Part shown: in pieces, positions 13,101 through 22,597 of the stretch
Numbering within the stretch: the stretch's first letter is position 1
Layout: the number at the start of each line of letters is the position of its first letter
NCBI GenBank assembly: GCA_028820455.1
Contig: JAPPJC010000016.1
Location: forward strand, 1-52,308
DNA: 52,308 nucleotides
From: Acidimicrobiaceae bacterium
Lineage (GTDB): Bacteria > Actinomycetota > Acidimicrobiia > Acidimicrobiales > Aldehydirespiratoraceae
Direction: 5' to 3'
The notes under the pieces: model-generated
What the model saw: the letters and a program-made list of their open reading frames with translations, nothing else
What the model was told of the DNA's origin: nothing
The model's database searches: none
Made by a program: the position numbers and the translations under genes

Positions 13101-13222
13101 GAGTCTGATGTTGTAGCAGATCCGTCATCAATTCGGTTATCATCCCCACATGACATCACCAAGAAAGCGAGTACTGCCAATATCAAAAAACAGCAAGTTT
13201 GTTTGGGCATTTTCATTTTCAT
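10148..13222 (-). CDS. M16 family zinc metalloprotease, lipoprotein
   Basis: 1024 residues. The signal peptide ends in lipobox LVMSC (C25), followed by an acidic Asp/Glu/Ser-rich linker, so it should be anchored on the outer face of the membrane. The first M16 domain has the inverted zinc motif HYLEH (123-127) and downstream Glu ligands (EAELGIIRDEYRF). A second M16-type half (from about residue 600) lacks the motif and would form the other half of the clam-shell chamber, as in pitrilysin-type enzymes. These enzymes degrade peptides or small unfolded proteins. The lipobox-plus-acidic-linker design is shared with the transporter receptor at 6950-8179. Start ATG at 13222; several Met codons follow at once. 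Confidence 0.92.
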   Translation of the reverse strand: MKMKMPKQTCCFLILAVLAFLVMSCGDDNRIDDGSATTSDSVDTSAEEQQDLGETNLDPENDPAFNVDLTPLPIDDQLSRGRLDNGLSYYLRSNDSPGSQLELRLVVKAGARNDPNGAEGVAHYLEHMLFNGTEKYPGNELLEALRDLGIQVGPDVNASTSQDSTVYRLVLLDAQLYETSQAETADETADDPPTYTASAEVEQLFDILGQFMSAASLNPEDVEAELGIIRDEYRFAAEFSSSQVARSINELYASGTPYEGKHTIGTLESIESMDSATLREFYNTWYQPSNMAVVAVGDIPVSLLEQLVRDHFGDLEDNSPTFSSSEAPNRSDTTEDTAVHGWTTAEIDEFTAEINPEPVIESLVIEESGPVRVSLDWRAPVWPAGTAGGEYQYLVENLIIRMLANRLYEEFNAGRLTVQISAPYLTQFFYANALRFFGMNFGGVDLTRGLTDIMSILEGAAEFGFTQQELDTAVEALRTTLNSAIRAEPTQQDYTYANSYTEHFIKGNFLGTPQERLDWFETQVEELAVADLSEHWQWFWTHAEPIIVPYGENELDVPNEEDIAKAVEAVQPRKKLPPEQPVDTLMTAPAPLQPVSSQVLDLFGNYSTYEWQFENGAKVIFTQSKIAENLVNVRATSLGGYFNTQPGEAGLSRVAVEAVAGSGLGDLSAWQLANYLEGSTAVVGPWVNSTTESMVGRSSSEDLEDLFALLHLYHTQPRVRQAGLSRAINNARERNVYARSNGLSATFFAHIEARNPGNPWYQLLPSEDQINNSTPESLLETYQSYFDGVDGDLIVMLVGDTDEATVADLAARYIATLPAGEVDTYIDRRSPHPDDVVRQEVHLANPAEAHVRINYDKLMEYTAKLVVTVDVLESLLGEQLFLRVREQLGDSYRVSAELVITPRLDTVVEPEFYVGSEFISSGGAESLQEIYDQIISVITEIADTGPTSSNFEQAKSVVADNYLLVSNEDLLGVLDLRRQLGDSELPTPSRKLLTLQSLTVEDVRALAADLYASGQRIEVFGLPA

Positions 13223-13319
13223 AATGACCTGACGTTCACTGGTAGCCCTATTCTCTCAATTTTTTGACCTGACGACTGGCACTCAAACGTAGCCGGACTT
13301 TGTGACTACGTCTGCTTTT

Positions 13320-14540
13320 TCAACTATGTCGCTGGTGGCGTTCTTTAGCACGTCTGATTACTCGGGCTGTGATCTCAGCTCGAACCGGTATAGAAGCAAC
13401 ATCAGCAAATTCTTGGTCACTGTGTATCCCACCTCCGCATATTCCAAGGTTGTCGATGTTTGTGAGTCCGTAACTGGCAAGATCATTACCGTCACTAGCC
13501 CCTCCGGAATCTTCAGCTGCGACCACCTCGCCAATCTCTGCTGCAGACTCACATACATCTTCAACAAGTCTCTCGAGTTCTGGAGTGCGCGTTTTCGGCG
13601 GTCTCTCCGAAGGCCAAAACGTCTCAACTTCAATATCGTGTATCTCAGCGATCGCATTAGCTGAAGCAGCTACCTTAGCATGAATCCATTCTCTATCTTC
13701 CATCGTCGACACACGAACGTCATATCCACCGATAGCAAAATCAGGAACAGTGTTGAGTGCGCCTCCCCCTTCGATCCAACCACAATTCAATGTTATACCC
13801 GGCTGCTCGTTGTAGGTTTCCAAAACACCGGTCAACGCAGCCAAACCTCTGATCGCCGAACGCCCCTCATGGCGTGACCGTCCAGCATGTGATGCCACTC
13901 CACGTACTACCGCATAAAGGTTGAGTATACCTTTACGGGCTACTACTATATCCCCACTGATAAGTGCTGGTTCAAAACCCAAGCCGATATCGCAACGTCG
14001 AGCTGCTTCAGCAAGAAATGGTTTAGACCCCACCGAACCAACTTCCTCGTCAGGTAAGACCAAAAACTCCCAGCCGACCTCAGAACCCCAATCAGTCTGA
14101 TCCAAGTAGCGCAGAACCTCCGTAGCCACAACAAGTCCACCCTTACAATCCGCTACGCCAGGACCGTTAAGTCTGGTACCATTCCTTGTAACTGTTTGAA
14201 ACGAATGTTCGGCATCGAATACGGTATCAAGATGCCCGAACATGCAAACCTGGAACGGTGCATCAGGTCTTTTGCGTGCACGTAATGTCTTTCCAACCGG
14301 ATATTCGACTTGAAAGCCTTTCTGGTCGACAACCGGTGAAGGTCCTGACTGTATGATTTCAATAGTGTCCGGTTCGAGTGGCTCAAGCTGATGCGCCAGC
14401 CGTTCCACACATTCGTTGACTCCTGAAATGTTGTAGGAACCAGAATTGACCTCGGCTAAGGCGATAACCGCATTGGCGAGATTGTCAAGTTCTAGACTTA
14501 AAGCTTTTTTGAGCCTTGGATTCACCACTGAAGATGACAT
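13320..14540 (-). CDS. M20 family metallopeptidase
   Basis: 406 residues with the two-zinc M20 core: GHLDT (H103, D105), the bridging Asp in GVADCKGG (D131), and catalytic/metal Glu pair E165-E166 in LPDEEVGS. A dimerisation insert precedes the C-terminal catalytic half. It resembles the CPG2/ArgE/DapE group of amide hydrolases that remove acyl groups or terminal amino acids; the exact substrate cannot be read from sequence. The ATG at 14540 has a GGAG 11 nt upstream, and that Shine-Dalgarno lies inside a 29-bp repeat (14544-14572) that recurs 72 bp further upstream. It follows nadE on the same strand. Confidence 0.88.
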   Translation of the reverse strand: MSSSVVNPRLKKALSLELDNLANAVIALAEVNSGSYNISGVNECVERLAHQLEPLEPDTIEIIQSGPSPVVDQKGFQVEYPVGKTLRARKRPDAPFQVCMFGHLDTVFDAEHSFQTVTRNGTRLNGPGVADCKGGLVVATEVLRYLDQTDWGSEVGWEFLVLPDEEVGSVGSKPFLAEAARRCDIGLGFEPALISGDIVVARKGILNLYAVVRGVASHAGRSRHEGRSAIRGLAALTGVLETYNEQPGITLNCGWIEGGGALNTVPDFAIGGYDVRVSTMEDREWIHAKVAASANAIAEIHDIEVETFWPSERPPKTRTPELERLVEDVCESAAEIGEVVAAEDSGGASDGNDLASYGLTNIDNLGICGGGIHSDQEFADVASIPVRAEITARVIRRAKERHQRHS

Positions 14541-14543
14541 AGC

Positions 14544-14644
14544 TTACAATACTCCTAATCCCATAAGGCTTCTATGCCGCTGGGGTGTTCGGCGTGGACC
14601 ACACTTGCGGGTTGATTACAATACTCCTAATCCTATAAGGCTTC
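14544..14644. repeat. Direct-repeat pair, 29 bp, 72-bp offset
   Basis: Copies at 14544-14572 and 14616-14644 differ at one base and both begin ttacaatactcctaatcc. The left copy supplies the Shine-Dalgarno region of the M20 peptidase gene; the right copy lies 31 bp after the nadE stop. The sequences between and outside them do not match. It is one of three repeat pairs in this window with the same 72-73 bp offset. Confidence 0.85.
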
Positions 14645-14675
14645 CACCCCTAATCGGTGGGGGTCGCAACAATAT

Positions 14676-16565
14676 CTACCGATAGTGATTGACAATAGGA
14701 ATACGGCGGTCACGCCCGAAAGCTTGCTGAGTCAAACGTGGCCCTAAAGGAGATTGACGGCGTTTATATTCGGCGAGATCAACCAAGGTGCACACCCGCT
14801 TCACATCAGCATAAGAAGTTATATTCAAAGCCTGTATCTCAGACACTGAACAACGTTCCTCAACATAGAGACGCAATATCGGATCGAGCACTTCATAGGC
14901 AGGTAGAGCTTGGTCATCGCGCTGACCGGGAGCTAGTTCAGCAGAAGGAGGCTTTTTCAAAACTTCATCTGGAATAATTTCATATTCCGATTGACAGTTG
15001 CGCCAGCAGGCCAACTCGTAAACCTGGAACTTCCACAAGTCCGCAATCACTGCGTAAGCACCTGCAGTGTCACCATAAATGGTAGAATAGCCGACGGCTA
15101 GTTCACTTTTGTTGCCGGTAGTGAGTATCAACCAACCGTATTCATTGGCTAAAGCCATAAGCAACAAGCCCCTGATGCGTGCTTGTATGTTTTGATCCGT
15201 GTGCCCGCCTGCCAACAGGCCAACCGAGCCCGAGCCAAGTGACGCAATCGCTTGTGACAATGTGTCTGCCAATTCTCGATGTGCAGGTTCTATGTCGATC
15301 ACTTCGGTTTCTATCTTGAGATTATCCGCCAACCTCTGAGCATCCACCATGGAGTGATCACTCGAATAGCATGATGGCATCAATATGCCGTGAACATGCT
15401 CAGATCCTAGAGCATCAACTGCTAGGGTCGCCACCAGCGAAGAATCAATACCACCCGATAAGCCAACAGCTACATCGGTGAATCCGTTCTTGTGCACATA
15501 ATCGGTAGTAGCGAGCACCAGAGCCGACCAACACTGCGAATTGCGATCTAAGAGTTCGAGAAGAGACCCGGGTTTTCGGGTATCGCATTTTGCTTTTGTC
15601 TTAGCAGCAGTCACAGCCGCAACAGATGTAGAAACAAACGAGTCGGTCTGTGCTGCTGAATTCGGTTTCACCACACTCAATGCCGGCTTGGTTTGAGGTT
15701 CAGCCGCAACAAAACTTGTGTCGACACTTGCCGCACTAGCGGACCTTGGAGGTAGTAAGTCAACGTCAAAGACTTCTACCAGTTCGCTAAAGGAAGCACA
15801 GCGCACGGTTACGCAACCATCAGCAGACGCGACAAAAGACCCTCCATCGAAAACCAGGTCGTCTTGAGCACCGACAAGGTTGACATAAACCACAAAAATA
15901 CCCGCCCTAGATGCCTGCTGAGTTATCACTTCTTCTCGTACTGCCTGCTTGCCGACATAAAATGGCGAACTGCTCACGTTTACCACCAGCTGGGCTCCAG
16001 CTTCCGCTAGCTGTTGCAACGGGCCATCTACTATCCAGGCATCTTCACATATCGTTATCCCAATAACAACACCAGCTATATCAAACAAGGCAGGCGTAAG
16101 GCTAGAGCCAGGTCGAAACTGACGTACCTCATCAAACACGCCATAGTTTGGGAGGTAACGTTTGTGGTAAACTCCTTGTACACGGCCATCAGCGCATACG
16201 GCCACCGCGTTGTAGGCAGAAATGACGTGTCCGGCATTAACACTCAAAACCGCGCTCCTCGTGCTCTCAGTGCCTGTCGTACACTGTGAATTGCCCGCAT
16301 AATCCACAAAACCAACTATTGCCGCACAGCTACGTGTGGCCGCTGCAAAAGACTGCAAAGCAGCACGGCTTGCCTTTACAAACGATTGCCTTAGAACTAG
16401 ATCTTCAGGAGAATAACCGGTAATGGCCAGCTCAGGCAAAATCGCAAGATCAGCATCTTCATCCTCAGCCTGGGCTAGCATGGCCAAAGCTTGTTCAGTA
16501 TTACCGGACAGGTCACCAACCGTTGGGTTGAACTGGCAAATCGCTATTCTCAGCGCATCCACCAT
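14676..16565 (-). CDS. nadE: Glutamine-dependent NAD+ synthetase
   Basis: Converts deamido-NAD to NAD+, taking ammonia from glutamine. The N-terminal nitrilase-fold glutaminase domain has its triad E45 (ILPELA), K135 (YHKRYLP) and C173 (ITICEDAW). The C-terminal synthetase has the PP-loop SGGIDSS and the downstream TTGNKSELAVGYSTIYGD block. At 629 residues it is the long, ammonia-channelling form typical of actinobacteria. A low-complexity Ala/Ser/Thr/Lys linker (about 275-340) joins the two domains and looks longer than needed. It lies between glnII and the M20 gene on the same strand. Coupling to glutamine synthetase would make sense because it consumes glutamine. Confidence 0.96.
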   Translation of the reverse strand: MVDALRIAICQFNPTVGDLSGNTEQALAMLAQAEDEDADLAILPELAITGYSPEDLVLRQSFVKASRAALQSFAAATRSCAAIVGFVDYAGNSQCTTGTESTRSAVLSVNAGHVISAYNAVAVCADGRVQGVYHKRYLPNYGVFDEVRQFRPGSSLTPALFDIAGVVIGITICEDAWIVDGPLQQLAEAGAQLVVNVSSSPFYVGKQAVREEVITQQASRAGIFVVYVNLVGAQDDLVFDGGSFVASADGCVTVRCASFSELVEVFDVDLLPPRSASAASVDTSFVAAEPQTKPALSVVKPNSAAQTDSFVSTSVAAVTAAKTKAKCDTRKPGSLLELLDRNSQCWSALVLATTDYVHKNGFTDVAVGLSGGIDSSLVATLAVDALGSEHVHGILMPSCYSSDHSMVDAQRLADNLKIETEVIDIEPAHRELADTLSQAIASLGSGSVGLLAGGHTDQNIQARIRGLLLMALANEYGWLILTTGNKSELAVGYSTIYGDTAGAYAVIADLWKFQVYELACWRNCQSEYEIIPDEVLKKPPSAELAPGQRDDQALPAYEVLDPILRLYVEERCSVSEIQALNITSYADVKRVCTLVDLAEYKRRQSPLGPRLTQQAFGRDRRIPIVNHYR

Positions 16566-16633
16566 TAAAGAAAACCACCTAATGCCTAAGGCATTATGAA
16601 ACCAAAGCCAGAGACAAGAATTGTGGGCTGAGT

Positions 16634-17653
16634 TTACGAGCTGAGTGCTTCACCCAAAGTATTGGTCAGCAAAGCGGTAACAACATAGGGGTCGGCGTTG
16701 GCGTTGGGACGTCGATCTTCGATGTATCCTTTGCCATTCTGCTCCACCTGCCAAGGGATCCTTATCGAAGCACCACGATCGGAAACGCCGTAAGAGAAAG
16801 TATCGTAACGCTGGGTTTCATGTGCACCGGTCAAACGGAATTCAATGCCGTCACCGTACCCTGCAATATGCTCTTCAGGCTTTCCGGGTGCACCCAAAGC
16901 CTCACAAGCAGCAATAATGGCATCATAATTCTCTCGCATCGACTGGGTAGACACGTTGGTGTGCATACCCGCACCATTCCAGTCACCTCGTATCGGTTTG
17001 GCATCCAAAGACACAACAAAACCATGGTCCTCAGCTATACGACAAAGCAGATAACGAGCTATCCAAACATGGTCACCCACTTCTACTCCACCTAGAGGTC
17101 CGATTTGGAATTCCCATTGACCTGGCATTACCTCAGCGTTTGTGCCTTCTATGCCAAGACCTGCCTGAATACACGCGGTGGTGTGCTCTTCAATCAATTG
17201 ACGGCCAACAACACGGCCTACACCGACTCCACAATAATAGGGGCCCTGTGGGCCGGGATAACCTGATTCGGGAAAGCCTGCCGGCCATTTTGCAGTAACG
17301 TCGCGTAGCAAAGTGTATTCTTGCTCCAACCCGAACAGCAGCTTGTGGTCGACATATTTTTCATCGGCCATGCGTGCTTGGGCGCGTGTGTTAGTGGGGT
17401 GGGGCGACATCTCCCCTGGAAGTAAGGTCTCGCACAATACAAGAATATTATTTTGCCCACGAAGAGGGTCAGGGCACGTGAAAACCGGCTTCAACACTAC
17501 ATCCGAGTTATCACCCGTGGCCTGACTGGTGCTCGAACCATCAAACCCCCATATGGGCGGCTCTTCGTCATCACGAATGATTTTGGTTTTACTTCGAATA
17601 CCATACGTAGGCTCCACACCATCCGTCCATATATACTCAGCTCGGTAGGTCAT
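16634..17653 (-). CDS. glnII: Glutamine synthetase type II (GlnII)
   Basis: Makes glutamine from glutamate, ammonia and ATP. The length (339 residues) and opening MTYRAEYIWTDG are those of the short, eukaryote-like GSII family, not the 450-470 residue GSI. Active-site blocks are intact: WGFDGSSTSQA, NGAGMHTNVS (ATP/glutamate loop), GAHETQRYDTFSYGVSDRGASIRIP. GSII lacks the adenylylation site used to control GSI. A strong Shine-Dalgarno (AAGGAGA, 5-nt spacing) precedes ATG 17653. Upstream, the 9-mer caaaacaat occurs twice (17705-17713 and 17729-17737), a possible operator. It is followed by nadE, which uses glutamine. Confidence 0.95.
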   Translation of the reverse strand: MTYRAEYIWTDGVEPTYGIRSKTKIIRDDEEPPIWGFDGSSTSQATGDNSDVVLKPVFTCPDPLRGQNNILVLCETLLPGEMSPHPTNTRAQARMADEKYVDHKLLFGLEQEYTLLRDVTAKWPAGFPESGYPGPQGPYYCGVGVGRVVGRQLIEEHTTACIQAGLGIEGTNAEVMPGQWEFQIGPLGGVEVGDHVWIARYLLCRIAEDHGFVVSLDAKPIRGDWNGAGMHTNVSTQSMRENYDAIIAACEALGAPGKPEEHIAGYGDGIEFRLTGAHETQRYDTFSYGVSDRGASIRIPWQVEQNGKGYIEDRRPNANADPYVVTALLTNTLGEALSS

Positions 17654-17802
17654 TACATTCTCCTTAAGTATTTGTTTGCGTACATGTTAGTGAACTATGA
17701 AATGCAAAACAATTAGATTCATGATACACAAAACAATGCAGATAGAAACATAGAAACTAGGAAACACTGCAGGTAGGCAGGCAATCAAAATCTGCCACCC
17801 AG

Positions 17803-18639
17803 CTATTCGAATTCAGCACGATTCTCAGCCCACCAAACATCTAAGCGGGCATGCAGATCATCGATCTCCAATTCGCCGCAAGCCTTCTGCACATCCAACA
17901 ACCAAGCTAGAGCTCTACCTATATGAGGTCCTGGCCCCACACCAAGATGAGCCATCACAGCATTACCATCTATCTGCGGCCGTTCCGCTGCTTTTCTGTC
18001 TGCTGCAGCCAAAAGGGCGATGCGGTGTTCTAAGTCATCCACCAACTCGCGAAGTCTAACACGTTTGCGAGGATTCCGGCTGGTGCAGTCAGCACGAACA
18101 AGCTGGTTCAAAGAACCCAATAGATGTCCTGCATCCCGGGCGTAACGCCGCACGGCAGAATCACTCCACCCAGAATCGTAACCTTTGAAACGCCCCGATA
18201 GTCGTACTAGTTCGGTGACATCTTCAATAATATCCTCATCAAACTCTAACTCGGCAAGACGTTTTTCGGTGATTTTGGAGCCAACGATCTCGTGATGGCG
18301 AAAAGTTACCTCACCTTCCGTATAACGGCGTGTTCGAGGCTTGCCTATGTCATGAAAAAAAGCGGCTAACCTGACTACTAGATCACTAGGTGTCATAGCC
18401 ACAACCTCAATAGTATGCGCAAGCACATCTTTGTGACGACAATTGGGATTTTGTCGCATCTTCAAGCTGCAGAATTCTGGCACTATCTTCTCCATCGATC
18501 TATTGTCAACAGCCTCCCGAAGTGCGGCAGCAGGATCATCGCAAGTTAGCATCTTGCAAAGTGCGTTACGGCGATCAGACACGGTTAAGCTGTTTTTTAT
18601 CTCTGTGTTCACGTGACAAATTTCATATACTTTATTCAT
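17803..18639 (-). CDS. HD-domain protein, like the C-terminal half of a CCA-adding enzyme
   Basis: 278 residues. After a short N-terminus comes an HD phosphohydrolase domain: HKDVLAHTIEVV, FFHDIGKPRTR and RHHEIVGSK hold the metal His/Asp residues. The family resemblance is to the RNA-binding plus HD portion of actinobacterial tRNA CCA nucleotidyltransferases (PcnA/Cca). The N-terminal nucleotidyltransferase domain with its GGxVRD and DxD motifs is missing. Only 51 bp separate its start (ATG 18639) from the divergent lipoprotein gene, so there is no room for the missing half. It is either a stand-alone HD phosphatase or a remnant of a larger gene cut at the + strand gene boundary. The reading frame is open and the HD residues are kept, so I favour a functional protein. 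Confidence 0.7.
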   Translation of the reverse strand: MNKVYEICHVNTEIKNSLTVSDRRNALCKMLTCDDPAAALREAVDNRSMEKIVPEFCSLKMRQNPNCRHKDVLAHTIEVVAMTPSDLVVRLAAFFHDIGKPRTRRYTEGEVTFRHHEIVGSKITEKRLAELEFDEDIIEDVTELVRLSGRFKGYDSGWSDSAVRRYARDAGHLLGSLNQLVRADCTSRNPRKRVRLRELVDDLEHRIALLAAADRKAAERPQIDGNAVMAHLGVGPGPHIGRALAWLLDVQKACGELEIDDLHARLDVWWAENRAEFE

Positions 18640-18690
18640 ATCTATCTGCTAACTTAAGAAATGTACTGTGTGGTAAGAAAGGAAACTGTT

Positions 18691-19368
18691 ATGAAATCTT
18701 GGATATTTGGAGTGACTGCTTTTGCGGCTGTCCTAATTTTTTTAGGATGCACTACGACTGATCCAGAAACCCAGGATGAGAACGACAACACCACAACAAC
18801 CACGACCCAGAGCACCACAACAACCACGACCCAGAGCACCACAACAACCACGACCCAGAGCACCACAACAACCACGTTGACTGAAGACGAAGAAACTCAA
18901 GATGTGAACACAACCACTACAACTACTTCCCTTCTTGCTGGCGCAGGTATTGGACCTCCACCTGTCCCTCTCAACCTGACCTGCTTAGCGGGTGAAAATG
19001 AAGGTGAACTGCTGATTGAATGGGATGCTCCTCTTGAGACTACCAATGTCAATAAAGTGCGGCTTTACGTGTCGGTTGACGGTGGAGCGTTCAAGACCAA
19101 CCGGACTATACCAGTGTCGGAAGTGGACACCACACGAGCTGATAATACCCGCTGGGCTGCAGCCATCAAATCACTGCCAGTAAATGTGCCGATACGAGTT
19201 TCGGTTACCGCTTTCAACGCCATTGGAAAAGAATCACCTTGGCATGTAATCCACGCACACTACGTAGGTGTGGGCGAAGACTGTGGGTCTGGTGTGATAC
19301 CAACTACTACCACAACTACCACAACCACGACCACTCTTCCAGATCCTACTGGCACAGCAGGATTTTGA
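18691..19368 (+). CDS. Thr-rich lipoprotein with fibronectin III-like domain
   Basis: I start at ATG 18691, which has AAAGGA 7 nt upstream; an ATG at 18661 would add 10 residues that break the signal peptide. The signal peptide ends at lipobox FLGC (C20). Next comes a linker made of an 8-residue TTTTTTQS-type repeat, an acidic patch and a second Thr run. A beta-sandwich of fibronectin III type (about residues 95-195, ending RVSVTAFNAIGKESP) follows, then a last Thr tract and a short tail. It should sit on the outer membrane face, where such Thr stretches are typical O-mannosylation targets. It is one of only two clear + strand genes here. Binding partner unknown. Confidence 0.75.
   Translation: MKSWIFGVTAFAAVLIFLGCTTTDPETQDENDNTTTTTTQSTTTTTTQSTTTTTTQSTTTTTLTEDEETQDVNTTTTTTSLLAGAGIGPPPVPLNLTCLAGENEGELLIEWDAPLETTNVNKVRLYVSVDGGAFKTNRTIPVSEVDTTRADNTRWAAAIKSLPVNVPIRVSVTAFNAIGKESPWHVIHAHYVGVGEDCGSGVIPTTTTTTTTTTTLPDPTGTAGF
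18789..18876 (+). repeat. 24-bp in-frame tandem repeat (3.7 copies)
   Basis: Three exact 24-bp units begin at 18789, 18813 and 18837; a 16-bp partial fourth starts at 18861. Each unit encodes eight residues, mostly Thr followed by Gln-Ser. Because the unit is a multiple of three, copy-number change would lengthen or shorten the surface stalk without shifting the frame. Confidence 0.9.
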
Positions 19369-19471
19369 ACAGATTCCAAAGTTCAAAGAACTTCTTGAAC
19401 AATTTTCCCGGAAAAGCTCGGGTTGAACAATCTCACAAAAACAAAAATCTTACCAATCCTTACAAAAACAC

Positions 19472-19501
19472 AAAAAGCCCGGGCCTTGACAGCCCGGGCT
19501 T
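19472..19501 (-). terminator. Rho-independent terminator of groESL
   Basis: A perfect 10-bp GC-rich stem (aagcccgggc at 19475-19484 with its complement at 19492-19501) encloses a 7-nt loop. It is followed on the minus strand by five U (complement of 19472-19476). It lies 27 bp after the groEL stop. It would also face the convergent lipoprotein gene, but the U-tract polarity fits groEL. Confidence 0.9.
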
Positions 19502-19527
19502 ATCCCGTTTCGGTAACGGTTTGGGCT

Positions 19528-21171
<1,644 letters not shown>

Positions 21172-21177
21172 TTAACC

Positions 21178-21468
21178 TCAGTCCAATTTTGCTAGTACAT
21201 CGCGGGCATTGAGAATCAGTAGATCTTCATTTTTTACTGAGATCTCAGTACCTCCATATTTTGAATAAACCACTACATCGCCTTGGGCTACATCAACCGG
21301 GATAATCTCACCGTTATGATCAGAACGCCTACCAGGGCCGACAGCTAAAACTTCACCCTGCTGAGGCTTTTCTTTGGCTGTGTCGGGAATAACGAGACCA
21401 CTAGCGGTGGTCTCCTCAGCATCACTGGGCCGTACTACTATACGATCCTCTAATGGCTGCAAGTTCAT
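21178..21468 (-). CDS. groES: Co-chaperonin GroES
   Basis: 96-residue lid of the GroEL chamber. The family signature is present from the N-terminus ([17 protein letters not shown]), with the mobile loop [27 protein letters not shown] and the [11 protein letters not shown] block. ATG 21468 is preceded by GGAGG. It is the first gene of groES-groEL, with a leader of roughly 160 nt from the CIRCE promoter. Confidence 0.98.
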   Translation of the reverse strand: MNLQPLEDRIVVRPSDAEETTASGLVIPDTAKEKPQQGEVLAVGPGRRSDHNGEIIPVDVAQGDVVVYSKYGGTEISVKNEDLLILNARDVLAKLD

Positions 21469-21808
21469 ATGTCCTCCGGACTCTCCTTTGTCAATATGTT
21501 GATAATTGTTGTTACCGGTTTGTTTTCATGGCCACATAATGCTGCCACTAAGACTTAAAACCGCGACTTAAGCGAAATGTATCAGCATGTAACTGCCAGT
21601 TACAGTCTGTTCTACCTCAGCTGTTCAGCACACGCTATTAGCACTCACCGCTGTCGAGTGCCAATAGTAGAGCCCCCGCACTAAAACATCAACCCCTAAG
21701 AACATACATTTTCCATAAATTACGAATTATCGTAACAGCAACACTAAAAGAAACAGTATCAGCAGCGATTTGCGGCCCTTCACGTCATCACATTCAACCG
21801 CAAACAAG
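21469..21808 (-). promoter_or_regulatory. groESL control region (340 bp without a gene)
   Basis: This gap separates the groES start from the end of the response-regulator gene. The only clear elements are the CIRCE operator with its overlapping promoter (21635-21664) and the groES Shine-Dalgarno. The remaining A/T-rich 140 bp next to the response-regulator stop shows no hairpin that I trust as a terminator. Confidence 0.7.
21635..21664 (-). promoter_or_regulatory. CIRCE (HrcA operator) overlapping the groES promoter
   Basis: ttagcactc, nine bases, then gagtgccaa (21638-21664) matches the CIRCE consensus TTAGCACTC-N9-GAGTGCTAA with one deviating base in the arm. On the minus strand a -35-like TTGGCA (21659-21664) and -10-like TAATAG (21635-21640), 18 bp apart, lie inside and at the edge of CIRCE, so HrcA binding would block RNA polymerase. 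hrcA itself is not in the window. Confidence 0.93.
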
Positions 21809-22516
21809 CTAATGTCCTTGGGATGCAACGTACTTGTAGCCGAGCCCTCTTATGGTGACTATAAGTTCAGGTTCACTAGGATCGTTTTCAATGCGTGACC
21901 GTAACCGTCTGATATGGACATCGAGTGTCTTCGTGTTGCCCACATAATCGAAACCCCAAACTCGATCAATGAGCCTCTGGCGGGTTACCACAAAACCAGC
22001 ATGCTGCATGAGCAATGCCAACAATTCGAATTCTTTGAGTGGCAGCTCAACTTCTTTCCCCAGCACCTTCACACTGTGGCGGTCACGATCCAAGACAACG
22101 TCACCAACCTGTAATTTTGAGACTTGCTCGGATTGAGCTTGTCTTACCCCTGCTCTACGTATAACCGTGCGGATACGAGCTATAAGTTCACGCAGCCGAT
22201 ATGGCTTGGCTATGTAATCATCAGCTCCGACTTCGAGTCCTACCACAGTGTCGACTTCATCTTTACGAGCTGACACCATAATCACAGGAACATCAGACTT
22301 CGCCCGAATGCGACGACATACATCCAGACCCGATAGTCGTGGCATCATCACATCAAGCAACACTAAATCAGGGTTTCTGGCATCAAAAATAGAAAGTGCT
22401 TGCTCGCCGTCAGCTGCTACATCTACAACAAACCCCTCAGCTCCCAGTGCTACCTTCAAACCTTCACAGTACGACAATTCATCATCTACCACCAATACAC
22501 GTGTTTTACTGTTCAT
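21809..22516 (-). CDS. OmpR/RegX3-type response regulator
   Basis: 235 residues from ATG 22516. A longer reading to 22642 adds 42 unrelated residues and would overlap the divergent gene start. The receiver domain has the acidic pair D11-D12, phospho-acceptor D55 (LVLLDVMMPR), S82 and K104 (YIAKPYRLREL). The C-terminal winged helix (KEFELLALLMQHAGFVVTRQRLIDRVWGFDYVGNTKTLDVHIRRLRSRIE) is of OmpR/PhoB type and closest in style to RegX3. No sensor kinase gene lies next to it, so its partner is elsewhere. Its own gene is divergent from the YyaL-like gene across about 80 bp, a region that may hold both promoters. Confidence 0.93.
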   Translation of the reverse strand: MNSKTRVLVVDDELSYCEGLKVALGAEGFVVDVAADGEQALSIFDARNPDLVLLDVMMPRLSGLDVCRRIRAKSDVPVIMVSARKDEVDTVVGLEVGADDYIAKPYRLRELIARIRTVIRRAGVRQAQSEQVSKLQVGDVVLDRDRHSVKVLGKEVELPLKEFELLALLMQHAGFVVTRQRLIDRVWGFDYVGNTKTLDVHIRRLRSRIENDPSEPELIVTIRGLGYKYVASQGH

Positions 22517-22597
22517 ATCCGTTAGTCTGCCAACAATAAGCCAATCAGCCAACAAATGACTCAAATGAATACTCGTTTTTGACGTTAGGAACACCAC

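Noticed and set aside
14446-14685. + strand frame with a repeated YNTPNPIRL peptide
   Set aside because: The repeat comes from the 29-bp intergenic DNA repeat; it overlaps the M20 start and has no homologue I recognise.
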